Assembly: GCF_014697195.1 (NCBI RefSeq)
Contig: NZ_JACJRJ010000018.1
Location: 1 to 64,000 of the forward strand
Origin: Cylindrospermum sp. FACHB-282
GTDB taxonomy: Bacteria; Cyanobacteriota; Cyanobacteriia; Cyanobacteriales; Nostocaceae
Length of the DNA stretch: 64,000 bases
Reading direction: 5' to 3'
Below are positions 52,801 through 60,093 of this stretch, one piece after another. A program made the position numbers and the translations under genes. Under the pieces are notes generated by a model. The model searched no databases and had not been told where the DNA came from. It worked only from the letters and a program-made list of their open reading frames with translations. Within the stretch, counting starts at the first letter, position 1, and each line of letters begins with the position of its first letter.

Positions 52801-52993
52801 TATTTTTGGCAAAAATACATACGTGGCAAAGATTCTTGAACATCTCAAGTTTGGCGGTGATAACAATAAAGCTTGCTTGTCGCTGAGTGACTTTGAAAAG
52901 GGATTTGTAGAAGGCTGTTATAACCCCAAAAACTGCGAGTTGATGTCTCAAAACGAAATGCTTCAACTGGGTTTGTCAACAGCAATTAAGTAG
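49886..52993 (+). CDS. Replication primase-helicase (zinc, TOPRIM-like, SF3-type P-loop)
   Basis: 1035 aa. A primase-type zinc site CPVCGG...CYSGGC is at 35-60, and a DUF3854/TOPRIM-like region follows (KWVLGVEGEKSVEAARSLQ, then LIYLPDNDEPGEKKAA). Near 526 there is a P-loop, GKGGTGKGTFT, with SF3/D5-type motifs (ITDSERF; ANEPIS; SGLERRRITVRFD). The last 250 residues are Ser/Glu-rich and disordered. This is the replication initiator of plasmid or phage type. Confidence 0.85.
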   Translation: MVYSLQPLPTFSIFDHLEKLQVVRETRSTIRAYCPVCGGNNFEVQKTGKSAGRFGCYSGGCTSQQIREAIAPLSESLEQAGIPSGGSGRRGNLRVINSPVKVYKSAPLPEGQIVLAELPEVPEPLPVIQKGTSTEITYQYSCDQWVVRTDYYTEHVRTNKKTVPYHINAEGKAVNRKGEKPWPIYRLSEAEEFGSGKWVLGVEGEKSVEAARSLQLCTITWMGSGWSDIDIEGGLISLKKAGVNGLIYLPDNDEPGEKKAAAVGNAAAKLQFPCLILNPLELWDEMPEKGDIADWVMGNGDWSREQFIEKMNRLIGVTSDRFSQRLEEHDFGGDGGNGGDHTPFVESWCESEFSDLIAEKYRDQLAYDVNQQQWLRYSANVQGIWGNETSDAVELICETEIKPYKYQFCDSHGRPHPISQKFTSGVERKLRAKLAVKEWNEIKGLIPLLNGVLNPQTLELSDHCPGNRLTWCLPYPYLAIATCTPIEEWFKSQVGDEGTIEVLRAYLYAIATGRYEWQQYLEIIGKGGTGKGTFTRLAQALVGFSNTHSTKLQKLEGSNFESSSLKGKRLCVITDSERFAGEVSILKAATGSDLLPYERKFQQSTSGFIFEGMVLVAANEPISSADYTSGLERRRITVRFDNQVERRNQRTLLDFRGTGEMFGEFAEYIPGLLNWVLAIGETRARELLRNHCEASASLEREKALMLTETNPLAAWADEALVEESGFRNYVGIAQQVRHTTGDMGQSESWSSYRNIDTWLYPNYCQYAEHTGTKPLSQKRFTNLLLDLLQAQLKLAIAKATDRRGSYFEGIRLRTDSDDLPPLITKMYSATPELQLQNTESAECDGLCDGSVMPSVMVEVLVQQACDACEALNQDSLVDIEKMNNYLSREDSTALLTESTFVPSQSITEVSLEVSESTATQEVEQGVMAEIDPSQSIPNTQSLTLNNESQPNEEFDRIVKSFPLGHWVRVTDNIFGKNTYVAKILEHLKFGGDNNKACLSLSDFEKGFVEGCYNPKNCELMSQNEMLQLGLSTAIK

Positions 52994-53063
52994 GGTGTGC
53001 GCCTGTAAAACACCTACTTCGTAAAACTCTCAGGCATTTAAATCTCAATTTTGTGCGCCTCTT

Positions 53064-53261
53064 ATGACTATTGAAACTTTCCCCCAACTGCTAAACAGGC
53101 TTGCGATCGCACATTTAGACCGCAAAACCGCTGAATATATTCGCCGCTTAGAAAATGTTGCAGTATCTGCAAGAACCTCTGTTAAATTTGACAAAAACTT
53201 TATTGGTAGACCCGAACTTGCACAGTCGTTAGAGGAACTAGCACAAATAGAAGCCGCTTAG
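53064..53261 (+). CDS. Hypothetical protein (65 aa)
   Basis: MTIETFPQLLNRLAIAHLDR, helical and charged. Its TAG (53259-53261) overlaps the first base of GTGCTACCGC, so the octamer follows directly. Family not recognised. Confidence 0.55.
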   Translation: MTIETFPQLLNRLAIAHLDRKTAEYIRRLENVAVSARTSVKFDKNFIGRPELAQSLEELAQIEAA

Positions 53262-53295
53262 TGCTACCGCTTTTAGAAATTAACTTTCGAGGTTT

Positions 53296-53541
53296 ATGAA
53301 ACCAAATCCATACATTGACGAAAACGCTCTCATGGAAACGAGGAGAGCGCTCAAACTGCACTGCCATGAATTAATCGATTTGATATTCCGGAATCGTTAT
53401 GGAATCAAGCTTTTACTCGCTGCTAGTCAGTGTTTGGAGACAATTGCCGATTACAAAGCAAATCGTAGTGGGAACTGCGTACAGAAATTTCCACTAACAA
53501 CACAAGAAGCGGAAAAACTGGAAGCGCAAATCAATAACTAG
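53296..53541 (+). CDS. Hypothetical protein (81 aa)
   Basis: MKPNPYIDENALMETRRALK, helical. The only plus-strand gene with the element octamer, 25 nt upstream of its ATG. Family not recognised. Confidence 0.58.
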   Translation: MKPNPYIDENALMETRRALKLHCHELIDLIFRNRYGIKLLLAASQCLETIADYKANRSGNCVQKFPLTTQEAEKLEAQINN

Positions 53542-53550
53542 GAGATAAAT

Positions 53551-54735
53551 ATGTTCGCAACACAGGGATTACAGTTAAGTTTTCTTGACGAAACAAGATC
53601 GCCCATTGAAATAATCAGGAAGCAACCGCCCCCACACCCAGAATCACCAAGGATATTTAGTTGTGGCATGGGACGTAACTCGGTTGCCGCAATTGTAATG
53701 TTCTGGAAGCTGGGACTAAAGATTGACTTGATAATCTTTGCTGACACTGGAAATGAAAAACAGGCAACCTATGACTACATAGAAATATTTCAGAAGTGGC
53801 TTCTTGAGCATGGAATGCCGCTAATTACGATTGTGCGAAAAGAACCGGGAGAAGTTAGCCCGACTCGCAAGGTTTTGGTAGCAGCAAAGTTTAATTGGTT
53901 TAATTATCTCCGGTGGAGTATCAAGTGCGGCGGGGAAACTGAAATTATTAGATGGCTGATTCAGAGCCTTAATATTGCAGCACACAAATACACCACCCTT
54001 GAGGAAGAATGTCTTGTAAATCAGTCTCTGCCCAGTAAAGCCTACGGTGGTTCTAAATGCTCAATGATGTGGAAAATTGAGCCACAGCAGAAATATGAGC
54101 GAGAATGGCTCGTTGAAAATGGTCATGCAATCAAGCTAAGTAAAAAGAAGTTCCAAACGCTTGAAGAGTTGGAACTGGCTTTGTGGTTGGTTTCTACACT
54201 AGCGCTAGAGTTTGGGGAATCCTCGGATTTGCTGCTAAAAATGGTGCTATTGATTTGGAAATTGCGATCGCACCGAGTTTATTCTGAAGGGATTTTAGCT
54301 AAATTTCCAGTAGCTAAATACATTGGATTTCACGTTGATGAAACCCATCGGCTTTTAAACAAGGCAACAAGTCAAATGCGATCGCTAACAGATGGCATTT
54401 ACCAAAACCACTACCCTTTGATGCAATATGGATTAGACGATTTAGCCTGTCAAATGCTTATAGCTTCAGTTGACTTGCCAGTTCCACCTAAATCAAGTTG
54501 TACTTTGTGCCCTAGTTCCAAGCTGGAGGAAATCAGAGATTTAGATCCTGACGATAGAAAGCGGGCGCATTTAATTGAAGCTGTTTGGGAGAATGGCATT
54601 CAGCGTCAATATGATAGTTCGGTCAAAGGTTTGGGGCGGCGGTTTAGTTGGCGAGAAATTAATACCTTGTCAAATCTTGAAGAGGTGGCGATCGCATCAG
54701 TTCAAGAATCGCGTAACTGTCATTGTATTGATTAA
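53551..54735 (+). CDS. PAPS-reductase/DndC-like ATP-pyrophosphatase
   Basis: 394 aa. SCGMGRNSVAAIV corresponds to the PP-loop, then LIIFADTGNEKQATYDYIEI and, at the C-terminus, CTLCPSSKLEEI. This is the adenylylating PAPS-reductase fold. Family members on mobile elements act in DNA phosphorothioation or in tRNA/DNA base modification. No DndA/B/D/E was seen, so the substrate is open. Confidence 0.75.
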   Translation: MFATQGLQLSFLDETRSPIEIIRKQPPPHPESPRIFSCGMGRNSVAAIVMFWKLGLKIDLIIFADTGNEKQATYDYIEIFQKWLLEHGMPLITIVRKEPGEVSPTRKVLVAAKFNWFNYLRWSIKCGGETEIIRWLIQSLNIAAHKYTTLEEECLVNQSLPSKAYGGSKCSMMWKIEPQQKYEREWLVENGHAIKLSKKKFQTLEELELALWLVSTLALEFGESSDLLLKMVLLIWKLRSHRVYSEGILAKFPVAKYIGFHVDETHRLLNKATSQMRSLTDGIYQNHYPLMQYGLDDLACQMLIASVDLPVPPKSSCTLCPSSKLEEIRDLDPDDRKRAHLIEAVWENGIQRQYDSSVKGLGRRFSWREINTLSNLEEVAIASVQESRNCHCID

Positions 54736-54750
54736 CCACAGGCTAAAAAA

Positions 54751-54948
54751 ATGACAAGGCTACTAATTTGTGTTTACAACTTTTTATCAAGTTTTAGGTT
54801 ATTTCGCAGAATGAGAAGGGGTAACTGGTATTTAATTTACAAAAACAGCACGTTTTATGAGTCAGATTCACATAGCAAAATCTGGGTTGACCAAAATACT
54901 TATGATGTTGCGAGTGATTTTTTTCCTTTGGAAAAAGAAAGCTATTAA
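54751..54948 (+). CDS. Small basic protein (65 aa)
   Basis: MTRLLICVYNFLSSFRLFRR with a hydrophobic start. The second half (YKNSTFYESDSHSKIWVDQN) is polar. 15 bp after the PAPS-like gene. Weak support. Confidence 0.4.
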   Translation: MTRLLICVYNFLSSFRLFRRMRRGNWYLIYKNSTFYESDSHSKIWVDQNTYDVASDFFPLEKESY

Positions 54949-54999
54949 TGCGCTACTGCACAGATTAGTGGGTTTCAGGAAGTCAGAAAACTTTCTAAC

Positions 55000-55022
55000 C
55001 CATTACTCATTACTCATTACCC
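55000..55022. repeat. Heptamer repeat (CATTACT)
   Basis: Three tandem units near CATTACT; short tandem heptamers are frequent in filamentous cyanobacteria. Confidence 0.5.
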
Positions 55023-55042
55023 AAGACTTAATACTTAACCAA

Positions 55043-55231
55043 ATGAAAATCAAAGAACGCCTTAATAAACTTGCAGGAAAATTTTATGAGGTCTTTGGGT
55101 ACAAAGCCAAGGACGGGTTTGATTTTAGCCAATCACGGCACCCTATAGAAAAAGCTATGTACCAGATGGCTGAATTAGCTTATGAAGAATTTATGGGTGA
55201 TACTCCTGACTATGCAGAAGATGAAGAGTGA
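55043..55231 (+). CDS. Hypothetical protein (62 aa)
   Basis: MKIKERLNKLAGKFYEVFGY, then an acidic C-terminus (MGDTPDYAEDEE). Start chosen at 55043 because the upstream part of the frame covers the heptamer repeats. The stop meets the recombinase stop, convergent. Family not recognised. Confidence 0.55.
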   Translation: MKIKERLNKLAGKFYEVFGYKAKDGFDFSQSRHPIEKAMYQMAELAYEEFMGDTPDYAEDEE

Positions 55232-56710
55232 CTAGACATTGAGCTTAACTTCAACGACCTGACCATCACGAATAACAACAGCTTCTACCAATTCCCGGTA
55301 AACGCGCTTTTTATCCTCATCGCTGGCATTCTTCCAAAGTTCAGGATCGGAAAAAGCCCAGAGTAACACTTCATGAGAAACAGTATTTGCCTGCCGATTC
55401 TGGGATAACGAATAGCGTAACTGTGTTATTTGGTTTTCAATTTGGGCGATCGCTCCTTGAATTGCAGGATTTGGGCTGATTGAATTTGCCTGTTGAAGTT
55501 GAAGCATTTGCGATCGCAGCTTCTGAATTTCCGGTGTTTCCGGTTCGGCTAAAGATTCTGAAGTTTGGGCAATATTAGCAATTTGTGCTGCTTTTTTAAC
55601 TAAGGTATCAATCACAGCAGCTTCCACAACTTCCATGCGAATTATGGTTTTTTGATTACAGGCTCTTGAACCCCAGTTTTTGCACTGAAAGTAGTAATTT
55701 CGCTCAATCGCAATATCTAATCTTTTTGCCTTGTGATAATTTTTTGCTCCGTTTAGCGAATAGCAAGCACCACGGCACTCAGCGCAAAACACCAAACCAG
55801 AGCAAGGGTATTTGAGCGCTGTGGAACCATACCCCCTAACTTTTTTATTGTGAGCTAAGATACTTTCGATTTCTTTAAATTCACCATCAGAGATTAGACG
55901 GTGTTTTGGATGGGTGTCAAGGTGGATTTGGGAGCGATCGCCATCTCTCCTTAAGTAAGGCAGATGTCCCTGAAGCACAGGATTTGTCAGCCAGTTACTC
56001 AAACCCCCAACGCTAAATCTAAAAATGCCTTGAGCAACACGTCCGCCCTTCTTCTCGCCGATTTTATTGCCATGAGCGAAAGTTTGAATTCCATAGCGTT
56101 CGTTAATTTCTCTGAGAGCTAGTCTCAAACTACGCTTTTTAAGAAATGCTTCAACGATTTCACGGGCTATTACTGCCTTGGACATTTCGTGCTGGCCAAG
56201 AATGAGGCAGAGAAATGGAGCATGGTCTAGCTCATGTTGGTTGTTAACTTTGCAGTAGCCGAAGGGTGAGTTCATTGCCACTTTGCGATCGCGAAGGTGT
56301 TCCCAGCCATGTCTAACCCGTTCGCTAAGTCGGTCAACCTCCATCTCGGCAAGTGCGCCCAACATATTTAGATGAAATTTCCCTGCTGCGGTCTTTAAGT
56401 CAATGCTGTCATCTAGGGCGCGGAGATTACAGTTATGTTTCTGTAAACCGTCAATAGTTTTTCTCAGGGTTGGAAGGCTACGGGTTAAACGGTCAAGTCT
56501 TGTAACAACAATTTCCTTGGCCTGACCTTTTTTCACCAAACCCATCAAGTTGTTGAATTGCTTGCGGTCATCTCGTGATCCCGATTCAACATCTACAAAA
56601 AGTTCTTCAGCACCAGCAGAACGGATGCGATCACACTGCTGCTCTAAAGCGTGGGTATTTTCTGCTTGTTCGCGACTGGAAACTCGGCAGTATCCATAAA
56701 CTTTTGCCAT
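55232..56710 (-). CDS. Large serine recombinase (XisF/integrase type)
   Basis: 492 aa. The N-terminal resolvase domain has YCRVSSREQ with catalytic Ser11, VTRLDRLTRS and the E-helix AEMEVDRLSERVRHG. A recombinase domain follows, then a zinc ribbon (CSGLVFCAECRGACYSL ... CKNWGSRACNQK) and a C-terminal coiled coil. It would carry out site-specific integration and excision between short non-identical sites and needs no host factor. It lies at the right edge of the element, transcribed inward, 36 bp from the crossover. The XisF excision enzyme of the Nostoc fdxN element is the closest known type in function. Confidence 0.93.
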   Translation of the reverse strand: MAKVYGYCRVSSREQAENTHALEQQCDRIRSAGAEELFVDVESGSRDDRKQFNNLMGLVKKGQAKEIVVTRLDRLTRSLPTLRKTIDGLQKHNCNLRALDDSIDLKTAAGKFHLNMLGALAEMEVDRLSERVRHGWEHLRDRKVAMNSPFGYCKVNNQHELDHAPFLCLILGQHEMSKAVIAREIVEAFLKKRSLRLALREINERYGIQTFAHGNKIGEKKGGRVAQGIFRFSVGGLSNWLTNPVLQGHLPYLRRDGDRSQIHLDTHPKHRLISDGEFKEIESILAHNKKVRGYGSTALKYPCSGLVFCAECRGACYSLNGAKNYHKAKRLDIAIERNYYFQCKNWGSRACNQKTIIRMEVVEAAVIDTLVKKAAQIANIAQTSESLAEPETPEIQKLRSQMLQLQQANSISPNPAIQGAIAQIENQITQLRYSLSQNRQANTVSHEVLLWAFSDPELWKNASDEDKKRVYRELVEAVVIRDGQVVEVKLNV

Positions 56711-56736
56711 TTTTAGCTATTATCACTCGGTAATGT

Positions 56737-56764
56737 TAGTGCATTTATGGATGAGTTGACAGAA
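56737..56764 (+). other. Right attachment site (attR)
   Basis: TTTATGGATGAGTTGACA stands where the ComM frame resumes; compare TTCATGAACAAGTTTACA at the left end. Confidence 0.6.
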
Positions 56765-57364
56765 TTCAAAAGAGATGTATTGGAATTTCTGCGTCAACCT
56801 TTGGAAGATGGATATGTGACGATTTCCCGGACTAGACAATCGGTGATGTTTCCGGCTCAGTTTACATTGGTGGCGAGTACCAATCCCTGTCCTTGCGGTT
56901 ATTATGGCGATACGATTCAACAGTGTACCTGTTCACCGCGCCAACGGGAGCAATATTGGGCAAAGTTATCTGGGCCGTTGATGGATCGGATTGATTTGCA
57001 AGTGGCGGTAAATCGCTTAAAACCAGAGGAAATTACCCAACAACCGACGGGGGAAACATCAACATCAGTCAGGGAAAGAGTGCAAAAAGCACGCGATCGC
57101 GCAATTACCCGTTTTCAAGCAGAAACAAATCTGCGTTGCAATGCCCAAATCCAGAGTCGTCATCTCCAGAAATGGTGCAAGCTAGATGATGCCAGCCGGA
57201 ATTTATTAGAAACTGCAATTAGAAAATTAGGGTTATCAGCCAGAGCAAGCGATCGCATTCTTAAAGTAGCCCGAACTATTGCAGATTTGGCGGGAGATGA
57301 TGATCTCAAACCCCAGCACGTAGCAGAAGCAATTCAGTATCGCACAATCGACAGAATGCAATAG
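56747..57364 (+). pseudogene. comM: comM, C-terminal half, split by the element
   Basis: 205 codons: MDELTEFKRDVLEFLRQPLE (Walker B acidic pair at the start), TLVASTNPCPCGYYGD with zinc-type Cys, the GPLMDRIDLQV sensor region and the C-terminal domain (KLGLSARASDRILKVARTIA). Joined to 13469-14386 it gives 511 aa, the normal ComM length. Without excision neither half can work as an ATPase. Confidence 0.93.
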
Positions 57365-57407
57365 GTAATAGGTAATAGGTAATGGGTAATGGGTAATGGG
57401 TAATAGG
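57362..57407. repeat. Heptamer tandem repeat
   Basis: Six 7-bp units, three TAGGTAA and three TGGGTAA, then a partial unit. Typical short tandem repeat of filamentous cyanobacteria, just after comM. Confidence 0.8.
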
Positions 57408-57475
57408 GTTTTAGCTATGTTCGGATATGTTGACATAGTGATCTTACTTTGCGTTTTTATACTTACAATTGCTGA

Positions 57476-58144
57476 CTACTGCTGGTAAATCACCTCTAAT
57501 AACTCACTAGCTTGTTCTAGGGATAGCAAAATTCGGTAAGCAAAATTTTTTATTTCCGGAGATGGCTGTTCTATATCTGGAACCATAATAGTACGCATTC
57601 CAGCTTTAAAAGCTGCTTCCACACCTACACATGAATCTTCAAAAACCACACATTGGGGAGGCATGACATTAATTCTGTGACTGACTTCCAGAAAAATATC
57701 TGGGGCGGGTTTGCCTACAGCAACATCTTCGCTGGTGACAATTGTCGTGAAATATTGGTCAATACCAGCATTAGTTAAACGGCGGATTGTTCTGACGCGA
57801 GATGTCCCAGTTGCCAATCCCATAACTACCCCCAAATCACTCAGTCGCTTGAGTAAATCTAAAACACCTGCTTTTATGGGTAGACCTGCTTGTATTTCTC
57901 GCTGATCACCAATTTTAATGCGTTGGGCTGTCACAGACTCAAAAGGAAAGTTGTCTCCATATATTTTTTTGAATATTTTTTCCCGCGAAGATAAGTCTCT
58001 ACCAACGAACTGTTTGTATAAATCATCGCTAAACTCATAACCATGACTTTCTACGGCCTGTTTCCAAGCCCACCGAGCAATGCTTTCCGTATCAAAAAGC
58101 AGACCATCCATATCAAAAATTGCGGCTTGGTTAGCTGGCGACAC
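57476..58144 (-). CDS. HAD-family phosphatase
   Basis: 222 aa, starting at GTG. FDMDGLLFDTES is motif I, LATGTSRVRTIRR motif II, AVGKPAPDIFLEVSHR motif III and VFEDSCVGVEAAFKAGM motif IV, as in beta-phosphoglucomutase-like sugar phosphatases. A housekeeping metabolite phosphatase; substrate unknown. Confidence 0.88.
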   Translation of the reverse strand: MSPANQAAIFDMDGLLFDTESIARWAWKQAVESHGYEFSDDLYKQFVGRDLSSREKIFKKIYGDNFPFESVTAQRIKIGDQREIQAGLPIKAGVLDLLKRLSDLGVVMGLATGTSRVRTIRRLTNAGIDQYFTTIVTSEDVAVGKPAPDIFLEVSHRINVMPPQCVVFEDSCVGVEAAFKAGMRTIMVPDIEQPSPEIKNFAYRILLSLEQASELLEVIYQQ

Positions 58145-58235
58145 ATTAAGTCCTTCGATTAACGCTTGACAACATTTAAATATATCAGTAAAGACGAAAA
58201 TTCCCGCCTAGAGAATTTAAGATTCTGTTAAAATC

Positions 58236-59024
58236 ATGGCTCACAAATCTACGACTGGTAAACCCTTCTATCACATTGGCTTTGGGCTAGAGGATCTGGG
58301 TTCACCACCTCCCCGCATTGCTTTATTATCTGGTGATCCGCAACGGGCCTGTTTAATTGCCCAAACCTATTTGCAGAATGTGCGGTTGTTGTCGGAGAAC
58401 CGGGGACTCAATAGCTATGTAGGCGATTTACCCAATGGTCGCCGGATTTTATCTGCTACTAGTGGCATGGGTGCGCCTTCTCTGAGTATTGTGGTGAATG
58501 AGTTGGTACAAGTGGGCATCCGACAAATTATTCGTATTGGGACTTGTGGCTCGATTCAACCTTATGTGCCAGTTGGCAGCATTGTGATTAGTAGTGGGGC
58601 ATTGTGTCGCCAAGGTGCAGCCTTAGATATTGCCCCTGTTGAGTATCCAGCTGCTGCCGATCCGTTTCTCACCGTGGCTTTAGTGAAAGCAGCACGAGAA
58701 TTAGCCGTTGAACATTATCTGGGGATTACGGCGTCCGTAGATACATTTTATGAAGGACAGGAACGCACTGATTCAGCGAATCCGAATTTAATGAGATCCC
58801 TTTGTGGCATCACCGAAGAATATCGGCGGTTGAATATTTTGAATTATGAAATGGAATGCGGAACGCTGTTTAAAATGGCGAGTGTATATAATTTTGCCGC
58901 TGCTGCTGTTTGCGGGGTGGTAGCTCAACGCACCCTTGCAGAAGATGTCATCTTACCTCAGAAGGATATTGCTATTAAAAATGCGATAATCACTGCTATA
59001 AATGCCACAAGAGATTTAGAATAG
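58236..59024 (+). CDS. Nucleoside phosphorylase (uridine phosphorylase-like)
   Basis: 262 aa. LSGDPQRACLIAQTYL, then RIGTCGSIQPYVPVGSIVIS, and NYEMECGTLFKMA with the purine/uridine-site Glu/Met, are marks of the NP-I family. GVVAQRT near the C-terminus fits. It would split nucleosides with phosphate for salvage. Uridine type is likely from the pattern but not proven. Confidence 0.85.
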   Translation: MAHKSTTGKPFYHIGFGLEDLGSPPPRIALLSGDPQRACLIAQTYLQNVRLLSENRGLNSYVGDLPNGRRILSATSGMGAPSLSIVVNELVQVGIRQIIRIGTCGSIQPYVPVGSIVISSGALCRQGAALDIAPVEYPAAADPFLTVALVKAARELAVEHYLGITASVDTFYEGQERTDSANPNLMRSLCGITEEYRRLNILNYEMECGTLFKMASVYNFAAAAVCGVVAQRTLAEDVILPQKDIAIKNAIITAINATRDLE

Positions 59025-59454
59025 CTGCAAAATTGCCTGATTATTAATTTAATATTTCTTGGCAATGTTGATTTATTGGGAATAGTTTTATCCTGTCTTT
59101 ACTTAATCTTTAAAATATCAATATTTTATTAGTGGTAATATGTCTTAGATTGGATTTGGTCTGATATTGTGAGGATAAGTCAAGACCAGACAACAAGTAT
59201 AAAAAGTACCAAATAGTAATCCTGAATGCATTTGAAAGATGATTGTTAAGGTAGGCAATAATTAATCTTTACTTTGGCAAGCATTGAATACACGGATTGT
59301 GAATTTGGGATTTTCTATAGTTGAAACTGCTAGGGCTGTTGTACCATTTTTAGATTTTAGGTTTTTTCTTCTTAATGCAAAATATAAAATCTAAAATTCA
59401 GTTAGGGGCATCTAGTAATTAACTTATTTAGGACAATTTGGAGAAGTAGTTAAC
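59025..59454. other. Intergenic region
   Basis: AT-rich, no gene and no clear repeat. GGAGAAG before 59455 is the next ribosome site. Confidence 0.4.
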
Positions 59455-60093
59455 ATGAAGGATGCCTTGAGGCGCTGGATGATGACCAGTAACTTAGTTT
59501 TGATGGCAGTGGTACCAACGCTGACCTTTTTATCATTGTCGCATCAAGTCAGGGCTAAAGATCCAGGAGTATGTTTCATGGTGACATCCTCTGGTAAAAT
59601 GGTGAATCTGAATACGCTTTGCGGTGTAACTATCCCCAAGGATGAAATTGCTCAGATTCCTCAGAGTGCAACCATCCCCAAGGATGAAATTGCTCGGATT
59701 CCTCAGAGTGCAACCATCCCCAACGGTGAAATTGCTCGGATTCCCATCAAACGCCGCATTGGGAATACTCCCGTGATTGAAGTTACCTTTAATAATAAAC
59801 AAAGCTTTGAGATGATTTTAGATACAGGCGCTAACGGCACTCTGATCACTCGCAAAATGGCGAATACTCTCAAAGTCAAGGCTACAGGTACGATGGAAGT
59901 CGAAATTGCTGATGGTAGTGAGGTCAAATTTCTCACTGGACAGGTTAAATCGATGGCCGTTGGTGGTGTTGTCGCCAAAAATTTGCAAGTGGCGATCGCC
60001 CCAAAAGCAGGTATTGGATTATTGGGACACGATTTTTTTGGTAACTACGATATCAAGCTTTTGGCAAAAGAAGTGCAATTTCAGCGCCGCTAG
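59455..60093 (+). CDS. Exported retropepsin-like aspartic protease
   Basis: 212 aa. A signal peptide ends near VRA (about 33). Residues 60-97 hold three tandem copies of a 14-residue unit (IPKDEIARIPQSAT), then a retropepsin fold: FEMILDTGANGTLITRKMA with the catalytic Asp, and GIGLLGHDFFGNYDIKLL. A single-domain aspartic protease that would dimerise. Confidence 0.8.
   Translation: MKDALRRWMMTSNLVLMAVVPTLTFLSLSHQVRAKDPGVCFMVTSSGKMVNLNTLCGVTIPKDEIAQIPQSATIPKDEIARIPQSATIPNGEIARIPIKRRIGNTPVIEVTFNNKQSFEMILDTGANGTLITRKMANTLKVKATGTMEVEIADGSEVKFLTGQVKSMAVGGVVAKNLQVAIAPKAGIGLLGHDFFGNYDIKLLAKEVQFQRR
59632..59743. repeat. 42-bp tandem repeat inside the protease gene
   Basis: Nearly 2.7 copies of a 42-bp unit encode the IPKDEIARIPQSAT repeats; the near identity of the DNA implies recent expansion. 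Confidence 0.75.

Larger units (their letters stand above)
16468..53270. promoter_or_regulatory. Element-wide octamer GCTACCGC, 25 sites upstream of genes
   Basis: Exact copies read GCGGTAGC on the plus strand at 19258, 20324, 22772, 23982, 24444, 25147, 25656, 25962, 26902, 27418, 28618, 29555, 29995, 32143, 33506, 44828, 45046 and 45974, and GCTACCGC at 53263 for a plus-strand gene. Near copies are at 16468, 20067, 21772, 21992, 29283 and 31712. With the starts chosen here, all but three lie 25-37 nt before the start codon, most within 28-33, and always in the direction of the gene. It often follows a terminator, so it belongs to the new transcript or its promoter. Downstream context falls in two classes: CTTnnTGATTTT, and GAAnAGAAATTAA (24444-26902 and 29995). 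Confidence 0.85.
14387..56746. mobile_element. 42.4-kb serine-recombinase element inserted in comM
   Basis: The boundaries are inferred from where ComM homology stops and restarts. The left junction reads ILF-MNKFT and the right reads AF-MDELTEF. Aligning the two ATGs, 13 of 18 bases match, which gives an imperfect attachment repeat. Excision there gives an in-frame ComM of 306 plus 205 aa with its Walker B (LFMDE) rebuilt. The recombinase gene ends 36 bp from the right edge. The cargo has replication, partition, DNA modification, a putative RNA polymerase and many small genes. No tail, capsid or terminase gene was recognised, so it is plasmid-like or a divergent prophage. Confidence 0.88.

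Noticed and set aside
14387-56746. A long perfect direct repeat at the element ends
   Set aside because: None was found; only an imperfect 18-bp match around ATG, as is common for serine recombinases.
57362-57407. CRISPR-like short repeats
   Set aside because: Units are 7 bp, contiguous and without spacers; these are ordinary heptamer tandem repeats.
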